From Opeltia flavorubescens (lineage: Eukaryota; Ascomycota; Lecanoromycetes; Teloschistales; Teloschistaceae): 64,000 nt of DNA. The notes under the pieces were generated by a model. The model did not search any database. It was not told the origin of the DNA and worked only from the letters and a program-made list of their open reading frames with translations. The DNA is taken from NCBI GenBank assembly GCA_000442125.1, contig KE546971.1:1614583-1678582 (forward strand), written 5' to 3'. How positions within the stretch are numbered: the first letter of the stretch is position 1; every line of letters starts with the position of its first letter. Below are positions 1 to 10,140 of this stretch, one piece after another. Both the position numbers and the translations under genes were made by a program.

Positions 1-319
1 TCGATTGCTCTTTGGAATGTAAGTAATATCAAAAGAAACCGATGTCGGTATATCGACATGCATGAGGCAGGATTGGGGTGGAAATGGCTTGGTAAAATGG
101 ATTCCTAAGTATTGAGATATCCTAGAATTAGAATCGTTACATCGTCTAGAAGGTGCGGTTAACATAACGTGTTCGTACCAGTTGAACAGGATGCCGAGGG
201 CTCTTTTTTGGCAGGACTTGCGTCACAGGCGCGGTTAACGCGTCTCAGCGACTTTCATATCCAGGCATACTGAACCCACTATCGTAGTCAATTGCAATAG
301 TACTACTTCAACAGTATCT
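1..319. other. 5' flank of the WD40/cyclophilin gene
   Basis: No gene is visible here. An ACGCGT hexamer (MCB/MBF-like) lies at 238-243, about 80 nt before the first ATG at 320. It may be chance. The left part looks like ordinary intergenic DNA, with a small inverted pair (ATGTCG/CGACAT) near 42-60. Confidence 0.4.
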
Positions 320-2272
320 ATGGAGCGCGAAACAGCCAGTGAGCGCTCGCCTGGCAAACGCTCTCGAGCGGACGACTCCTCCTCTGAAGACGACATCGGC
401 CCTGCTCTGCCAACCTCAGTGCCAAAGAAGAAGAGGAAACTCCAGCATGAAAAACTCTACATCAACGCCCTTCCTTCCTCTCCGCGCTATTCGAAATCCC
501 TCATGCATAAAGATCAGCTTGCGTTTGTCACCATGACCCCTTACACGGATTTCCTCATCACGAGTTCCATCGATGGTGTCATCAAGTTCTGGAAGAAAGT
601 CGCAGTAGGAATCGAGGCGGTGAAAGAGTTCAAGGCTCATGCAGGGGAGATCAAGAGTGTCAGTGTCAGCCAGGATGGGAGAAACTTCGCAACCGCTGGG
701 GCGGACAAGACCATCAAACTCTTTGACGTCGTTAATTTCGGTAAGCTACGAAGCCATGCGAGGTCAGGCTTATGCTAACAATGCTAGATTTGCTTGCCAT
801 CATCCAGCTGAATGTGGTACCGAAAGCTATCTGCTATGTGCACAGGAGAGGAGCGTCACTACCATTGCTTGCGGTCTCAGAAGAGGTGGGACACTCAATT
901 TACATTTACGATGGACGTGGGGAATCACAGAGTCCTATACATGCCCTGCCAAATATTCACCGCAACCCTGTGACCGTCATGGCGTACAACAATGAGTTTG
1001 ACTGTGTCTTGTCAGCGGACGAGAATGGTATGATAGAGTACTGGTCACCGAACGGAAATTATGAGAAGCCAGAAAATGTGTGGCAGTACAAAAGCTCAAC
1101 TGATCTCTTCGACTTCAAAAAATCAAAATCACCTCCAGCAACCATTGTCATATCTCCATCAGGCACTCAATTTTCTACCTTCTCTTTCCCAGACCGCAGA
1201 ATACGTGTCTTCGACTTTGCTTCAGGCAAGCTTTACCGATCTTATGATGAATCAATCGCCACCATCACAGACATGCAGCAAGCTGGTACATCCTTGCAGA
1301 GACTAGAAGACGTCGAGTTTGGGAGGCGACTTGCAGTCGAACGAGAGATCGAGAATCCTGCCTTACAGAATAAGATCAATGTGATATTCGATGAATCTAG
1401 CAATTTCATCATGTATGGCTCAATATTAGGCGTCAAAGTCATCAACACGCTCACCAACCGGGTTGTCCGTGTCTTTGGCAAGGATGAGCCCTTTCGATCA
1501 TTGAACCTTGCACTCTATCAAGGCCAACCACAGAAGAAGGGCGTCGTGACAGTCTCGATGGCCGCAAGCGCCAATCCACTCCTCCAAGAAGCTGAAGAAC
1601 GAGATCCTATGCTTGTGACTACCGGCTCAGGGAAAGTCCGATTCTACATGTTCACAAATGAAACGGAAATCAGTAAGTCAAGCCGAGACATCCAGAATGA
1701 GAAACCAAAGCACCTCAATGCACAACATGCACAAGAGGCAAAGCCAGCAGAGACTGGTAATGCAGCGATTATCCACACCACCTACGGTGACATTCATATC
1801 CGCCTGTTTCCAGATGCTGCGCCCAAAGCAGTCGAGAACTTCGTGACCCACTCAAAGAACGGTTACTATAACAACACCAAGTTCCATCGAGTGATCCGGA
1901 AATTCATGATACAGTGCGGGGATCCCCTTGGCGACGGTACAGGCGGTGAATCCATATGGGGTAGGGAGTTCGAAGATGAGTTCTCGACCCTGAAACATGA
2001 TAAGCCATATACAGTCAGTATGGCGAACGCGGGCCCTAATACCAACGGTAGTCAGTTCTTCATCACAACGGAAAAGACACCGTGGTTGTAAGTCAATGAA
2101 GTCGATATGTCGATTCACGTGGACGGTGCTAATCAAGTGTAGGGACAACAAGCACACGATCTTCGCCCGTTGCCATAAGGGCATGGATGTGGTGCATAAG
2201 ATTGAAAACATTAAGGTGTACAAGGAAAAACCAATAGATGATATCAAGATAATCAATATAGATATTCTGTAA
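320..2272 (+). CDS. WD40-repeat peptidyl-prolyl isomerase (PPWD1/Cyp15-type cyclophilin)
   Basis: Three exons, 320-740, 788-2087 and 2143-2272, give 616 residues; introns are 741-787 and 2088-2142 (GTAAGC and GTAAGT donors, TAG acceptors). A basic, Ser-rich leader with KKKRK is followed by WD40-like repeats (about residues 60-400). A complete cyclophilin domain starts near residue 465, with [15 protein letters not shown], the QFFITT stretch and the active-site region PWLDNKHTIF. The family catalyses proline cis-trans isomerisation; human PPWD1 is a spliceosome component, so a nuclear RNP-remodelling role is inferred. The length matches the family (about 600-650). The second intron splits the catalytic domain just after the PW pair. 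The downstream P450 is convergent and unrelated. Confidence 0.95.
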
Positions 2273-2624
2273 TCAATCGACTTTACAGATTGCCAGCGTG
2301 TACTGTGCTCCTTGAATGGACAGTAACGGAGACTTATCTAAGTATCACAGCAGATCAATGCAAGCATTGATGGACGATTCAGTCGTTATCACTGTGATGT
2401 ACATTCGCCCCGCTATCCCTCTCGATATATCGACTTCTAGCTTCCCGTTGATCGGGACTCGTCTACCCAAAAAAAATACAACAATGTCCGGGATTTCCAA
2501 TCGGACTTCTATCGCCCTTCCTCATGATCTCTAATTCCCTAACCCTTCTATACCACAGCGCCCCACAATCTCTTTCATTCCGCAAATGCATCCTCATGAC
2601 CAAGCATCTCCTTCCCCAACAACC
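2273..2624. other. Convergent intergenic space
   Basis: This is 352 nt between the stop of the cyclophilin gene and the stop of the P450 gene on the other strand. It should hold both 3' untranslated regions. No gene or obvious repeat is visible. Confidence 0.5.
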
Positions 2625-4263
2625 TCAACGAATAAGAACCCTCAAACCATGCGAATCAGTCGGCAGATCCGGAACGAAGAAATCATGACAGCCATCCACG
2701 TCTTGCTGCGTCGTGTCCCAGATTTCAAGGTCAAGGGCATGGATGAGGTTTGCGATACAGATGTATGATTCTACCATTGCGAGATTCTTTCCTAGACAGA
2801 CGCGTGGGCCGCGGGAGAAAGGCATGAAATGTTTTTCTAGAGCCTTGGTTGTTGTGGGGTCTGATGATAGCCAGCGCTCTGGGATGAATTTACTGGCTTC
2901 AGCGTAGATGGTTGAGTTGAGGTGCAGGTCTTTGAGGGATGCGGAGAGGATTGTTCCCGGGGGGAAAGTGAAGTCTCTGTAGGTTGTTGGGGAATGCGGA
3001 TTTATTCTGGGTACGCGGCCGCTTTCCTTTCCAAGCCGTTGGCCTTCTTTGATCACGGCTCTGAGGTAGGGCAGATTTTGGAGTTCGTTGTAGTGCAGGA
3101 ACGCCTGTGGATTGTCGTTGACCGTTGCGAGTTCTTCCTTCAATTTGCGAACTTCGCTGGGATCCTTGAGCAATTCAAACATGGTGATAGCCAGGGGGTT
3201 TGCAAGGGCTTCAACTCCTGCGCCGATGATGGTCATGGCTTCTTGTACCATTCGATATACCGATTTCTCAGCTTGGGGCAGGTCGGATCGGACCAGAGCG
3301 TGGAAGATTGTGGGATGCAACTGTGGGGTCCACGACCTCCCATTGGACTTGACGACTTCGGTGGCCTGATCGATAAGATCCTGCTGGATGTTGTACAAGA
3401 GGAGATATTTGCTTTTTGCAAAGGTTTCAATGATCCATCTTGGGAAAAGCATTGAGACGGCTTCCATCAATGGGACGATGAAACCTAGTTGGCGTTGCCA
3501 GAGGGATAGACGAGCTACCACTCGAGGACTCTGGTTGAAGTCAGGGGCGAATCCTTCTTGTGAAAGCTTGTCCGAAGATCGTGGGAGGCAAAAGTCCGAA
3601 ACGATGTCGAAGGTGACGCAGCGGAGCGCGAAGGAAAGGTCAACCGGACGACCTGAGGCCCCTTCTTCCTTCAGTCTGGCAAGCAGTTCTTCGACGCGGC
3701 GATTAATGAGTCCTACAGACCGCAGCACCGAGGCCTTTGAGAACATCCCAGAGAGCGGCTGCCGACGCAATTTATGTAATTTTGCAGGACCAGTCGCGAG
3801 GCTAGACTTGGGAGCTCCGACGAATCGGTAGTACAAGCCATCATCCTTGTCCAGATGTGCGGTCGTGGACAAGAGTTCTTCGACGAAAGCGGGATCCTGT
3901 ATGTGCACTTCCCAGGGGCTGATACGGACACAGGGGCCATAGATGCGATGCAGACGGTCGATTTCATAGGTCATCTGTCCGGTCTTGATATAGTCGAAGT
4001 AAAATTCGTACCAGCCTGTGGCGGCAGCCAAGAATGGTCCCGGAACATTTGCCAAGGGACTGAGGAAGATGCGGTAGATGACCAGAGCCACCACGTAGAG
4101 TACGAAAAGAAGAGCTGTGTGAAAAAAGAGTGTATGCGAAGAGAGCGATAGGAGCATAATGGTGAAGGCCATACTGCAGAAAAAGTCCTACAAAAGAGTG
4201 TGGGTAATAGCCGTGGTTGAGCTGAAGAATAGGAAAATACCATACCGTGTAGAACTTCGCCAT
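2625..4263 (-). CDS. Cytochrome P450 monooxygenase (TRI4/benzoate-hydroxylase-like class)
   Basis: The main exon gives 515 residues from the ATG at 4172. A 5' exon (4246-4263, MAKFYT) can join it through a 58-nt intron (4188-4245, GTATGG...TAG) in frame, adding 11 residues; either start is possible. There is an N-terminal membrane anchor (about 1-36) and a Pro hinge (NVPGP). The heme loop is FSRGPRVCLGKNLA with Cys459, the K-helix EGQR is at 376-379 and PERW at 431-434. The protein is probably ER-anchored and oxidises a small lipophilic substrate with a reductase partner; the substrate is not inferable. Oddity: the I-helix reads GAGVEALA (317-324) where relatives have GAGTETTA, so the oxygen-activating Thr is missing. 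No other biosynthetic gene is adjacent. Confidence 0.93.
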
Positions 4264-4718
4264 TGCTCTGGACGCAGTTGGCCGAAATTATGCATCACTT
4301 CATGGCATCAATGGTTTGCTGTTCTCTAAACAAAGTGTGTGAACGATCCATTCACTTGAAGCAACAACTGGATTTGGACTACGGAGAACTATATATGTTA
4401 CGAGGAAAGCAGTGACTGAAAGTAATTAAAGAGAGAAAATAGGAAGGCCAAGGTATTCATGTTCGAACAACCTGGGGTTGAACATTGAAGACAACTAGTT
4501 ACTTCGCCGCTTCATCAATTCGCTATCTGTGTCCATATATCGACATCATAAGAATGACGTATCGTATGATTCAGCCACTCATATGTCCAACCATCTACCA
4601 ACAATCGATGGTGCTAGCTCAGTCAAATCGTGTAAATCAGACTGAGAGTGAATATTGACGACTCCTGGCTTCCCTTCCACCTTCACCAATACTCTTTTCC
4701 AAGTTCACCCATCGAACG
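4264..4718. other. P450 promoter side and decayed gene-end copy
   Basis: This intergenic space lies between the P450 start and the 3' end of the Cys/His-rich orphan. The left part is the P450 5' flank. The right part (about 4546-4640) is a diverged copy of the neighbouring gene's last codons, annotated separately. Confidence 0.6.
4546..4640 (-). pseudogene. Decayed duplicate of the C-terminal coding end of the adjacent orphan
   Basis: On the minus strand this stretch reads DLTELAPSIVGRWLDI, then a stop, then AESYDTSFL and a stop. The end of the adjacent gene reads DLTEPTPSVIERYLDP then ESHQASFL and stop. At DNA level, the 13 bases of GATTTGACTGAGC and several later blocks are shared with 4719-4800, with substitutions and small indels between. 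It is therefore a short tandem duplicate of the host gene's 3' end that now carries an in-frame stop. Whether a longer copy once existed is not visible: the similarity fades upstream of the DLTE codons. Confidence 0.7.
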
Positions 4719-5483
4719 TTATAAGAACGACGCTTGATGTGATTCAGGGTCTAAATATCTCTCAATAACAGACGGTGTTGGCTCAGTCAAATCGGGTATT
4801 TCACCCTCCTCCCATTCATACTCAAGAACATCCTCTACCCACGCATCGAAACGCTCGTCACTGGGACGGTGACGCTGCAACCGGCAGTATTCGGCTTCTT
4901 CACTACGATCGTTGAAAAGAGAACCGAGTTCCGAGTCGCCGGCTTCGAAGTCGTCTGACAGATCCTCGATCTCGTCATTGCCATCGCCATTCTGGGAAGA
5001 GTCCCAATTCTCCGACGCTCGGAAAGCTCTGTTGCACTCTGAGTGACTATACTGTGCTCGTCGATCGGGGCGACTGTACAAGAACGCCAAGTCCCCATCC
5101 GGTATCCTTCTCGTAGGACCATAGAATTCCATCTCAAGTAATTCTTGATCAGCCTCTCGCTTCTTGACCAGACGGTCACGGATTCTGAGGATGTCATCGG
5201 CCAAGGCTCGGCCGTATATCGTGATATAGAAACGTACGAATCGATGGAGATTAATGGATAGAGAACTCTCGGCTCTTAGGTAGTCGTCGTCGATATTGAT
5301 GACCTCTTTCTCGAAGCAATCTTTGCAGAAGGGCGGTGCTTCTACAGGGCAGGTGCGTGATACCTGGTCGTTGCCGGCAAAGCATTCTTTATGACCTGAG
5401 CAGAGACCTGCTGGACAAGGAAGTCTAAGTCGAAGGAAACGGGTGTGCCCGCAGCCGTATACTGCGATGTCATATTCGCACAT
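4719..5483 (-). CDS. Cys/His-rich, acidic fungal orphan protein
   Basis: A single-exon ORF of 254 residues starts at the ATG at 5483 (MCEYDIAVYGCGH). The open frame upstream has no other ATG. The first 70 residues hold about ten Cys and several His spaced as CxxD...GCGH...C...CSGHKEC...C...CKDC, which looks like a small zinc-binding module seen at the start of many fungal hypothetical proteins. The middle (about 80-140) is helical and charged, and the last 110 residues are very acidic (DDFEAGDSE, EYEWEEGE). No enzyme motif, signal peptide or membrane segment is seen. I cannot name a function. The decayed copy of its 3' end just downstream shows local duplication. Confidence 0.7.
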   Translation of the reverse strand: MCEYDIAVYGCGHTRFLRLRLPCPAGLCSGHKECFAGNDQVSRTCPVEAPPFCKDCFEKEVINIDDDYLRAESSLSINLHRFVRFYITIYGRALADDILRIRDRLVKKREADQELLEMEFYGPTRRIPDGDLAFLYSRPDRRAQYSHSECNRAFRASENWDSSQNGDGNDEIEDLSDDFEAGDSELGSLFNDRSEEAEYCRLQRHRPSDERFDAWVEDVLEYEWEEGEIPDLTEPTPSVIERYLDPESHQASFL

Positions 5484-5913
5484 CTTAGCTTGGAATAGAA
5501 GGAGAGCTGGGAAGAAGGGAAAAGGGACTAACACCGTCGGAAATCATCCTTTTCCTTTTCAGACCTGAATGTACAACATACATTCGTTCAGTGACGAAGG
5601 ATTGATACTGTTGTTCGTTTACACCTTTGTTCGACACATCGATTTTCCAACAGATCGTTCCGAGCGTTGAAGCAAAGACAAAGGGGCTTATTCGAATGAA
5701 CTTACAATGGCTTTGTCTTTGCCTGACATAGGCTACGAGAAGTCTATCACTTCTTCATCGTCATCTGTAGCCATTGATTCTGGCCCTTCCTTGATCTTGT
5801 TCGCTCTGCTTGCCAGTCCATCCCTTAATACGATCTACTCATAAGTCCCCATACCAGTTTGAACGCTCCACAACTCCGAGAAGATTTCCGAAGCTACACC
5901 TGTCCTTGAAGAA
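5484..5913. other. Divergent intergenic space
   Basis: This is 430 nt between the start of the Cys/His-rich orphan (minus) and the start of the small basic protein (plus). Any promoters of both lie here. No gene or motif is called. Confidence 0.4.
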
Positions 5914-6378
5914 ATGGGAAATAATCACTCCAAATCCCCCGTCGTTGAGGTTCGAAAACGACGGTCCACCCACCACAACTCCCACAGGAACCGTTATAGT
6001 CACGCGCAAAGCAAGCATCAGGGAAAGCCAGAACCTCAGCGGCAGCAGCCTATACAAGAACTCCCTGCTTCTCGTCAAAGCTACAATCATCGTTCAAACC
6101 CTCGGCACCATGAAAGGCATGAAAATCGCCATTCGCAGCAGCCTGTAAAACCCACCGCTCAACCTGCTGCGCCTACCTTCCCTTTACCCGCACATACCGC
6201 CCCTCAAAACAACCGTCGAATCCACGGTGATCTAGAACGCGATGATATTTCGTACAAGCCTGCACCGGGGCGGGAGAGGAAAACGCAGGCGCAGGAGCAG
6301 ATGCAGCAGCGAAGGCTAGAATGGGATATATATAAGGCGAATAGGATGCAAACGAAGGGTGGGAGATTTTATTTTTGA
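5914..6378 (+). CDS. Small basic low-complexity protein with N-myristoylation-like start
   Basis: An intronless ORF of 154 residues begins MGNNHSKSP: Gly2, with Ser6 and a basic residue next, fits the N-myristoyltransferase consensus. The body is rich in His, Arg, Gln and Pro with no hydrophobic core. A charged helical tail (about 118-154: RERKTQAQEQMQQRRLEWD) ends in GGRFYF. If myristoylated, it would sit on a membrane through the lipid plus the basic patch; that is inference. No known domain is recognised. An overlapping ORF in another frame exists, but the codon pattern and compact start favour this frame. Confidence 0.6.
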   Translation: MGNNHSKSPVVEVRKRRSTHHNSHRNRYSHAQSKHQGKPEPQRQQPIQELPASRQSYNHRSNPRHHERHENRHSQQPVKPTAQPAAPTFPLPAHTAPQNNRRIHGDLERDDISYKPAPGRERKTQAQEQMQQRRLEWDIYKANRMQTKGGRFYF

Positions 6379-7567
6379 AATAAACAATAAAGTATATAGA
6401 AGACATAGCGAGAGATGCAAAAATCGAATTCATCTATTTGATGGAAAAAGAATAATCATTTACTTTGAATAAATGACCGAGAGCAGCATGTCCACTGTAG
6501 ATTACCCCACTTGTGGTGCGCGTAGTCCGAGATATGGACATGGAATGAGTATGTGGAGCGAGGGATATAGAAAAGGAACTAACGTCAAAGTCTAGGAAGT
6601 ATATCCACTAACCAATCCCGGAGAACGATTTTTCAATCTCTTGGTGTGAGATGTTTTAGAGTAACAACATCTGGGTCGATCTCCTTTTAGGAAAACTAAT
6701 CTCTTCTACATCGTCATCGTTTCCCGTGGTGAAGTAGCCGTAGGGAGTATTACCTACACCTCCTCGCCCTAGAAGAACAATACTTTACTCTAGACGTACG
6801 TTTTAAATCTACGGGGGACGATGAACGTGGATATTCGCATCACCCTAGCTAGCGATACTCTATCTTTTTACCTTATGAATATCGAAAGTGACCATGTAAT
6901 TATATTATAGGCAAGAATGGTAGGTGCGATCAATACCCTGTAAGTAGTCTTTGAACTTGTACAATCAAGCCAGCATGGGCTTTTGTATATGGTCACTTAG
7001 TCTAACTTTCGGCGCTGCTACGGGTTTAGACCAGGGAACAAATCAAGTACCAGAACTCCTCAGAAACCGCAATATTATCTTGGACTTTTCCCCAACAAAA
7101 TCCCAGAATGATATAAGGTCGGCTGAATATCGGGATCTATCTCTAGTCTATTCCGTTCATCTATAACAACAAGATCATACTGAAGTAGGCAATCGCATCT
7201 CTCGGTATTTTTACTTTTAGGCACACACGTCGCTTATGATTTTCATGTTAAACGAGGAAATGGTGCGCTAGGGGGAGAAAAAAAAAAAGGGGGGGGGGGG
7301 TTGGTTCAAAAACACATGCTTGGTAAAATTCTTTCCATAGTTCTCGAGGTATCGGAGTAAAGGTCCCCATTGAAACTGGCCCGGTGCTAAAGGTGTTCAC
7401 ACATGTGCAAAGTGAAGCTACACGCTCCACAGATATTCGCTCACTGTTCGCGAAAAAGAGAGCCGCCACCCACATATACAAAACCCATCATCATCTAAAT
7501 CTAAATACAAGAAAAGCTCCCAAAAGAACCAAAGGATATCATGAAAACATTTCAAATCATAAGTTCG
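6379..7567. other. Intergenic region with an A/G homopolymer junction
   Basis: This is 1.19 kb between the small basic protein and the 3' end of the Pth11-like gene. No convincing ORF is present. The sequence is AT-rich in the middle. A run of 11 A (7278-7288) directly followed by 12 G (7289-7300) stands out. Confidence 0.5.
7278..7300. repeat. A11-G12 homopolymer block
   Basis: Eleven A are followed without interruption by twelve G, preceded by GGGGGAG. Such a block is prone to slippage and to length errors in assembly, and the G-run could form a quadruplex. It lies outside any gene, about 270 nt past the stop of the Pth11-like gene. Confidence 0.95.
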
Positions 7568-8945
7568 TCATAAATCTCCCCTAAGATCATACTGACTCTT
7601 CGACGGCAATATGACCTGTAATTGGAACGCCCGAGCATCCGCCAACGGCCTTGGCTTATCCCTAAACACACGGTCGTCGTCATCGCTTCTTGGAACATCA
7701 CCTCTTTCGATGTGCGGCCCAGAATCGAATTGCTGCCATGTATCATAAGAAGCCGCATTATTATTTTGAAAAGATCGTGCATTCCCAGTCCGAGGATGTC
7801 TGTCGGAAGAAGTTATCCTGGAAGTACTGCTTCGAAGCCCGAGCCTTGAGCGAACGGTCCGGATAACGGAGTCCAATTTTCGGCTATCTCGTAGCAGAGG
7901 AGCAAGTGTGGGTAGACAGGCGGCGATGATGGAGGTGCAGCACTCCGTGAAGGTCCAGAGGATGGTGTTCGTCACCGTCTGCGTGTAAAGCGTGCTTGCA
8001 TCCCTTGGTGAAAGGGAGGAGAGCCTAGCGAAGCAGTATAGGCGCACGATCGACGCGACGATGCAGCTGAATTTGCTGATTTTAGCGAGAAGATCGTAAT
8101 ATGATTAGGTGGTCATGGGTCCACTTACAAGGCTCCCAGCGCGAAGATGCCACCGACAGCCCATTTTCGCTTTGCGTCCATCTGTAATTTGCTGATCACG
8201 AATAGCGGCATACAGACAATAACAATGTCGAAAATCAAGTTGATCGCAGCCATTGAAAGCTGAAAGTCTGGAATACCGACGGGGCAATGTCCAGAGCGAT
8301 CTTTGAAGAAGGTCCAACTGTCCGAAATTGGTCTGCAAGAGAAGAATTGGCCCTAACAAGATATCAGCGAAGTTCTTCGCCTGCGTTTCGAACGGTAGGA
8401 TCTACCAGGATGGATGTCAAGAACCATCCTACAGTCAGACCAAACATCAGGATGCAAGCTCGTTGGAAATAGCGTCCGGTGGTGAATAGTCGTCGATAAA
8501 ACACCAGAGTTGATGCTTTAATCAAAGTGATGCTTATTGCAAAAAGCATAGGTATGGCGAATAGGACCTATCATCTTGTCAGACTTGCAGTCGATTAATG
8601 ATCCAACACCAGCCACGAACCCTAGCCCAACGCTTCCCTTCCTCAGGATTCCGAGACAGGTTCTCCAAAGTATCTCCATGACCGCCAGCAACAGCACCAT
8701 AAATTGCCACCGACATTGTCGCATACTGAACCAACTAATGAAGAACTGTTAGCCACACATATCATGGCCGTTCGCCAATGGCTCAAAGGTTTGTTCACCA
8801 AAGCTCCCAGTATTATCCAGTCATCGGGTCCTCGTCCAGTCTTGACATTGCTCCGGACCTTGAATCGTAAGGCAACAGCTACAGAGGCCAGCAGTACGAG
8901 AATAACAGCAACGATGACAAGAGAAGTTGACTGAGATGAATACAT
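7568..8945 (-). CDS. Pth11/SAT4-like seven-helix membrane protein (fungal rhodopsin-like fold)
   Basis: Five exons (8799-8945, 8621-8734, 8406-8567, 8129-8352, 7568-8066) give 381 residues; the introns of 53-64 nt were set by frame and family fit. Hydrophobic segments are spaced as in the fungal rhodopsin-like (SAT4/Pth11) family, with landmarks GRGPDDWIILGALL, ITLIKASTLVFYRR, GQFFSCRPISDSW and VASIVRLY. The C-tail of about 110 residues is Arg/Ser-rich and then acidic, so probably cytosolic. No CFEM domain precedes the helices. Members are plasma-membrane proteins; some, such as Pth11 of rice blast, sense surface cues. Ligand and pathway cannot be inferred. The first ATG (8945) follows a stretch with only non-ATG starts. 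The last acceptor could be 9 nt earlier. Confidence 0.88.
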
Positions 8946-10140
8946 GATATATACACCCGGCAACGATTAAGCGACTGCCTTTTCGTCGCCTAGAAAAGAA
9001 TGCATATGTACAACGGCGTTCAGCAATAGGCCACCCGTAAAAATGTAAAATCAAGCAGGACGTTGACAAGGGAGGGGACGTATGTAAATGGTGTAACGAT
9101 GCTTCAGCTGCGACGATCCTGGCTAGTCTCAATGACAGCCGGACGGTCTGCGGCCGATCATGAAGGGCTACATGATTGGATTGAACGGTGAGGTATGGGT
9201 GGTGGTACACCCTCTTGTAGAATGGCAAAAAGTTACTCAGCAACAAAGATGAGCGGGCTGTGCCACCACAACAGTCCTAAGACTTCGGGGTTCTCGGGCT
9301 GTGGGTTGCATTGACCACATGGTAGTAGGTCTGGGCATCATTGAGATTGGTGGTTTCTTTTTGAGGGTTTGCCTTAGTTTCGGACCGGGCTTGAACTTAT
9401 GCAAGACAATTGTTGGACTGAGTCAGCGGGAAGTCCAAATTCCCGCGGAGTGGACTGGTTACGAATGCGGTTAGCCTAACGTCATACTAGTTTGTGCATG
9501 ACACGAGCACCTCCCAAATTCATCACCAAAGCGGAGCCTCCTCCACTCAATATCGTTGAACGGGTACCTGATCGGAGTATTTTCAGCGAATGAATTATTG
9601 CAGGTCAATGTGTTCCATTCCCTGGGTAGACCCTCCAGCATCCTGGTGAAAAGCATCAANTCCACGTGGCATATACATTATCACTGAGAATTTAGTGCTG
9701 ACTGCCTGGACCCTTTCCTCACAACGAGGCTTGGCTGATGAGAAAGTCTAGAGCGACTTCTAGTCTTAGACTACAAGAACGAGCGATGCTCTATACGAAG
9801 GATCCAATGTCTCGCACGGCTTAGCCACATCAAACATTTCAGTGGCTCTTTATCATGCCATAATTGTCATGAAGAGGCTGGCTTCCCGTGAAACGTACCT
9901 CGCTTCTTCTTTAACTTCCAAGATAGGGATATCGCCCGCGGCTAGGGTAGGAAAGACCCTTGTCCTTCTCCACACTGACTCGACATTCCTTTGATTAGGG
10001 TGATGATCCGCCACTGAGACGGCTCGATTTGTTATGCACCGGAATCAATCCCCGTTTTCCGCGTAGCAGATTCTTGCCTACGAGGTGTCAGAAATTTCCC
10101 ATGTGCTGTGCAGAGTGCTGCCAAGGTCCCCATGTTTTCC
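8946..10140. other. Intergenic region, no gene seen
   Basis: This is 1.2 kb between the start of the Pth11-like gene and the 3' end of the coiled-coil orphan. It contains one unresolved base near 9660. No ORF with coding character, no tRNA and no clear repeat is visible. Confidence 0.5.

Noticed and set aside
2625-6378. A secondary-metabolite cluster around the P450
   Set aside because: The neighbours are a cyclophilin and two orphans; no synthase, transporter or regulator lies within the window near it.
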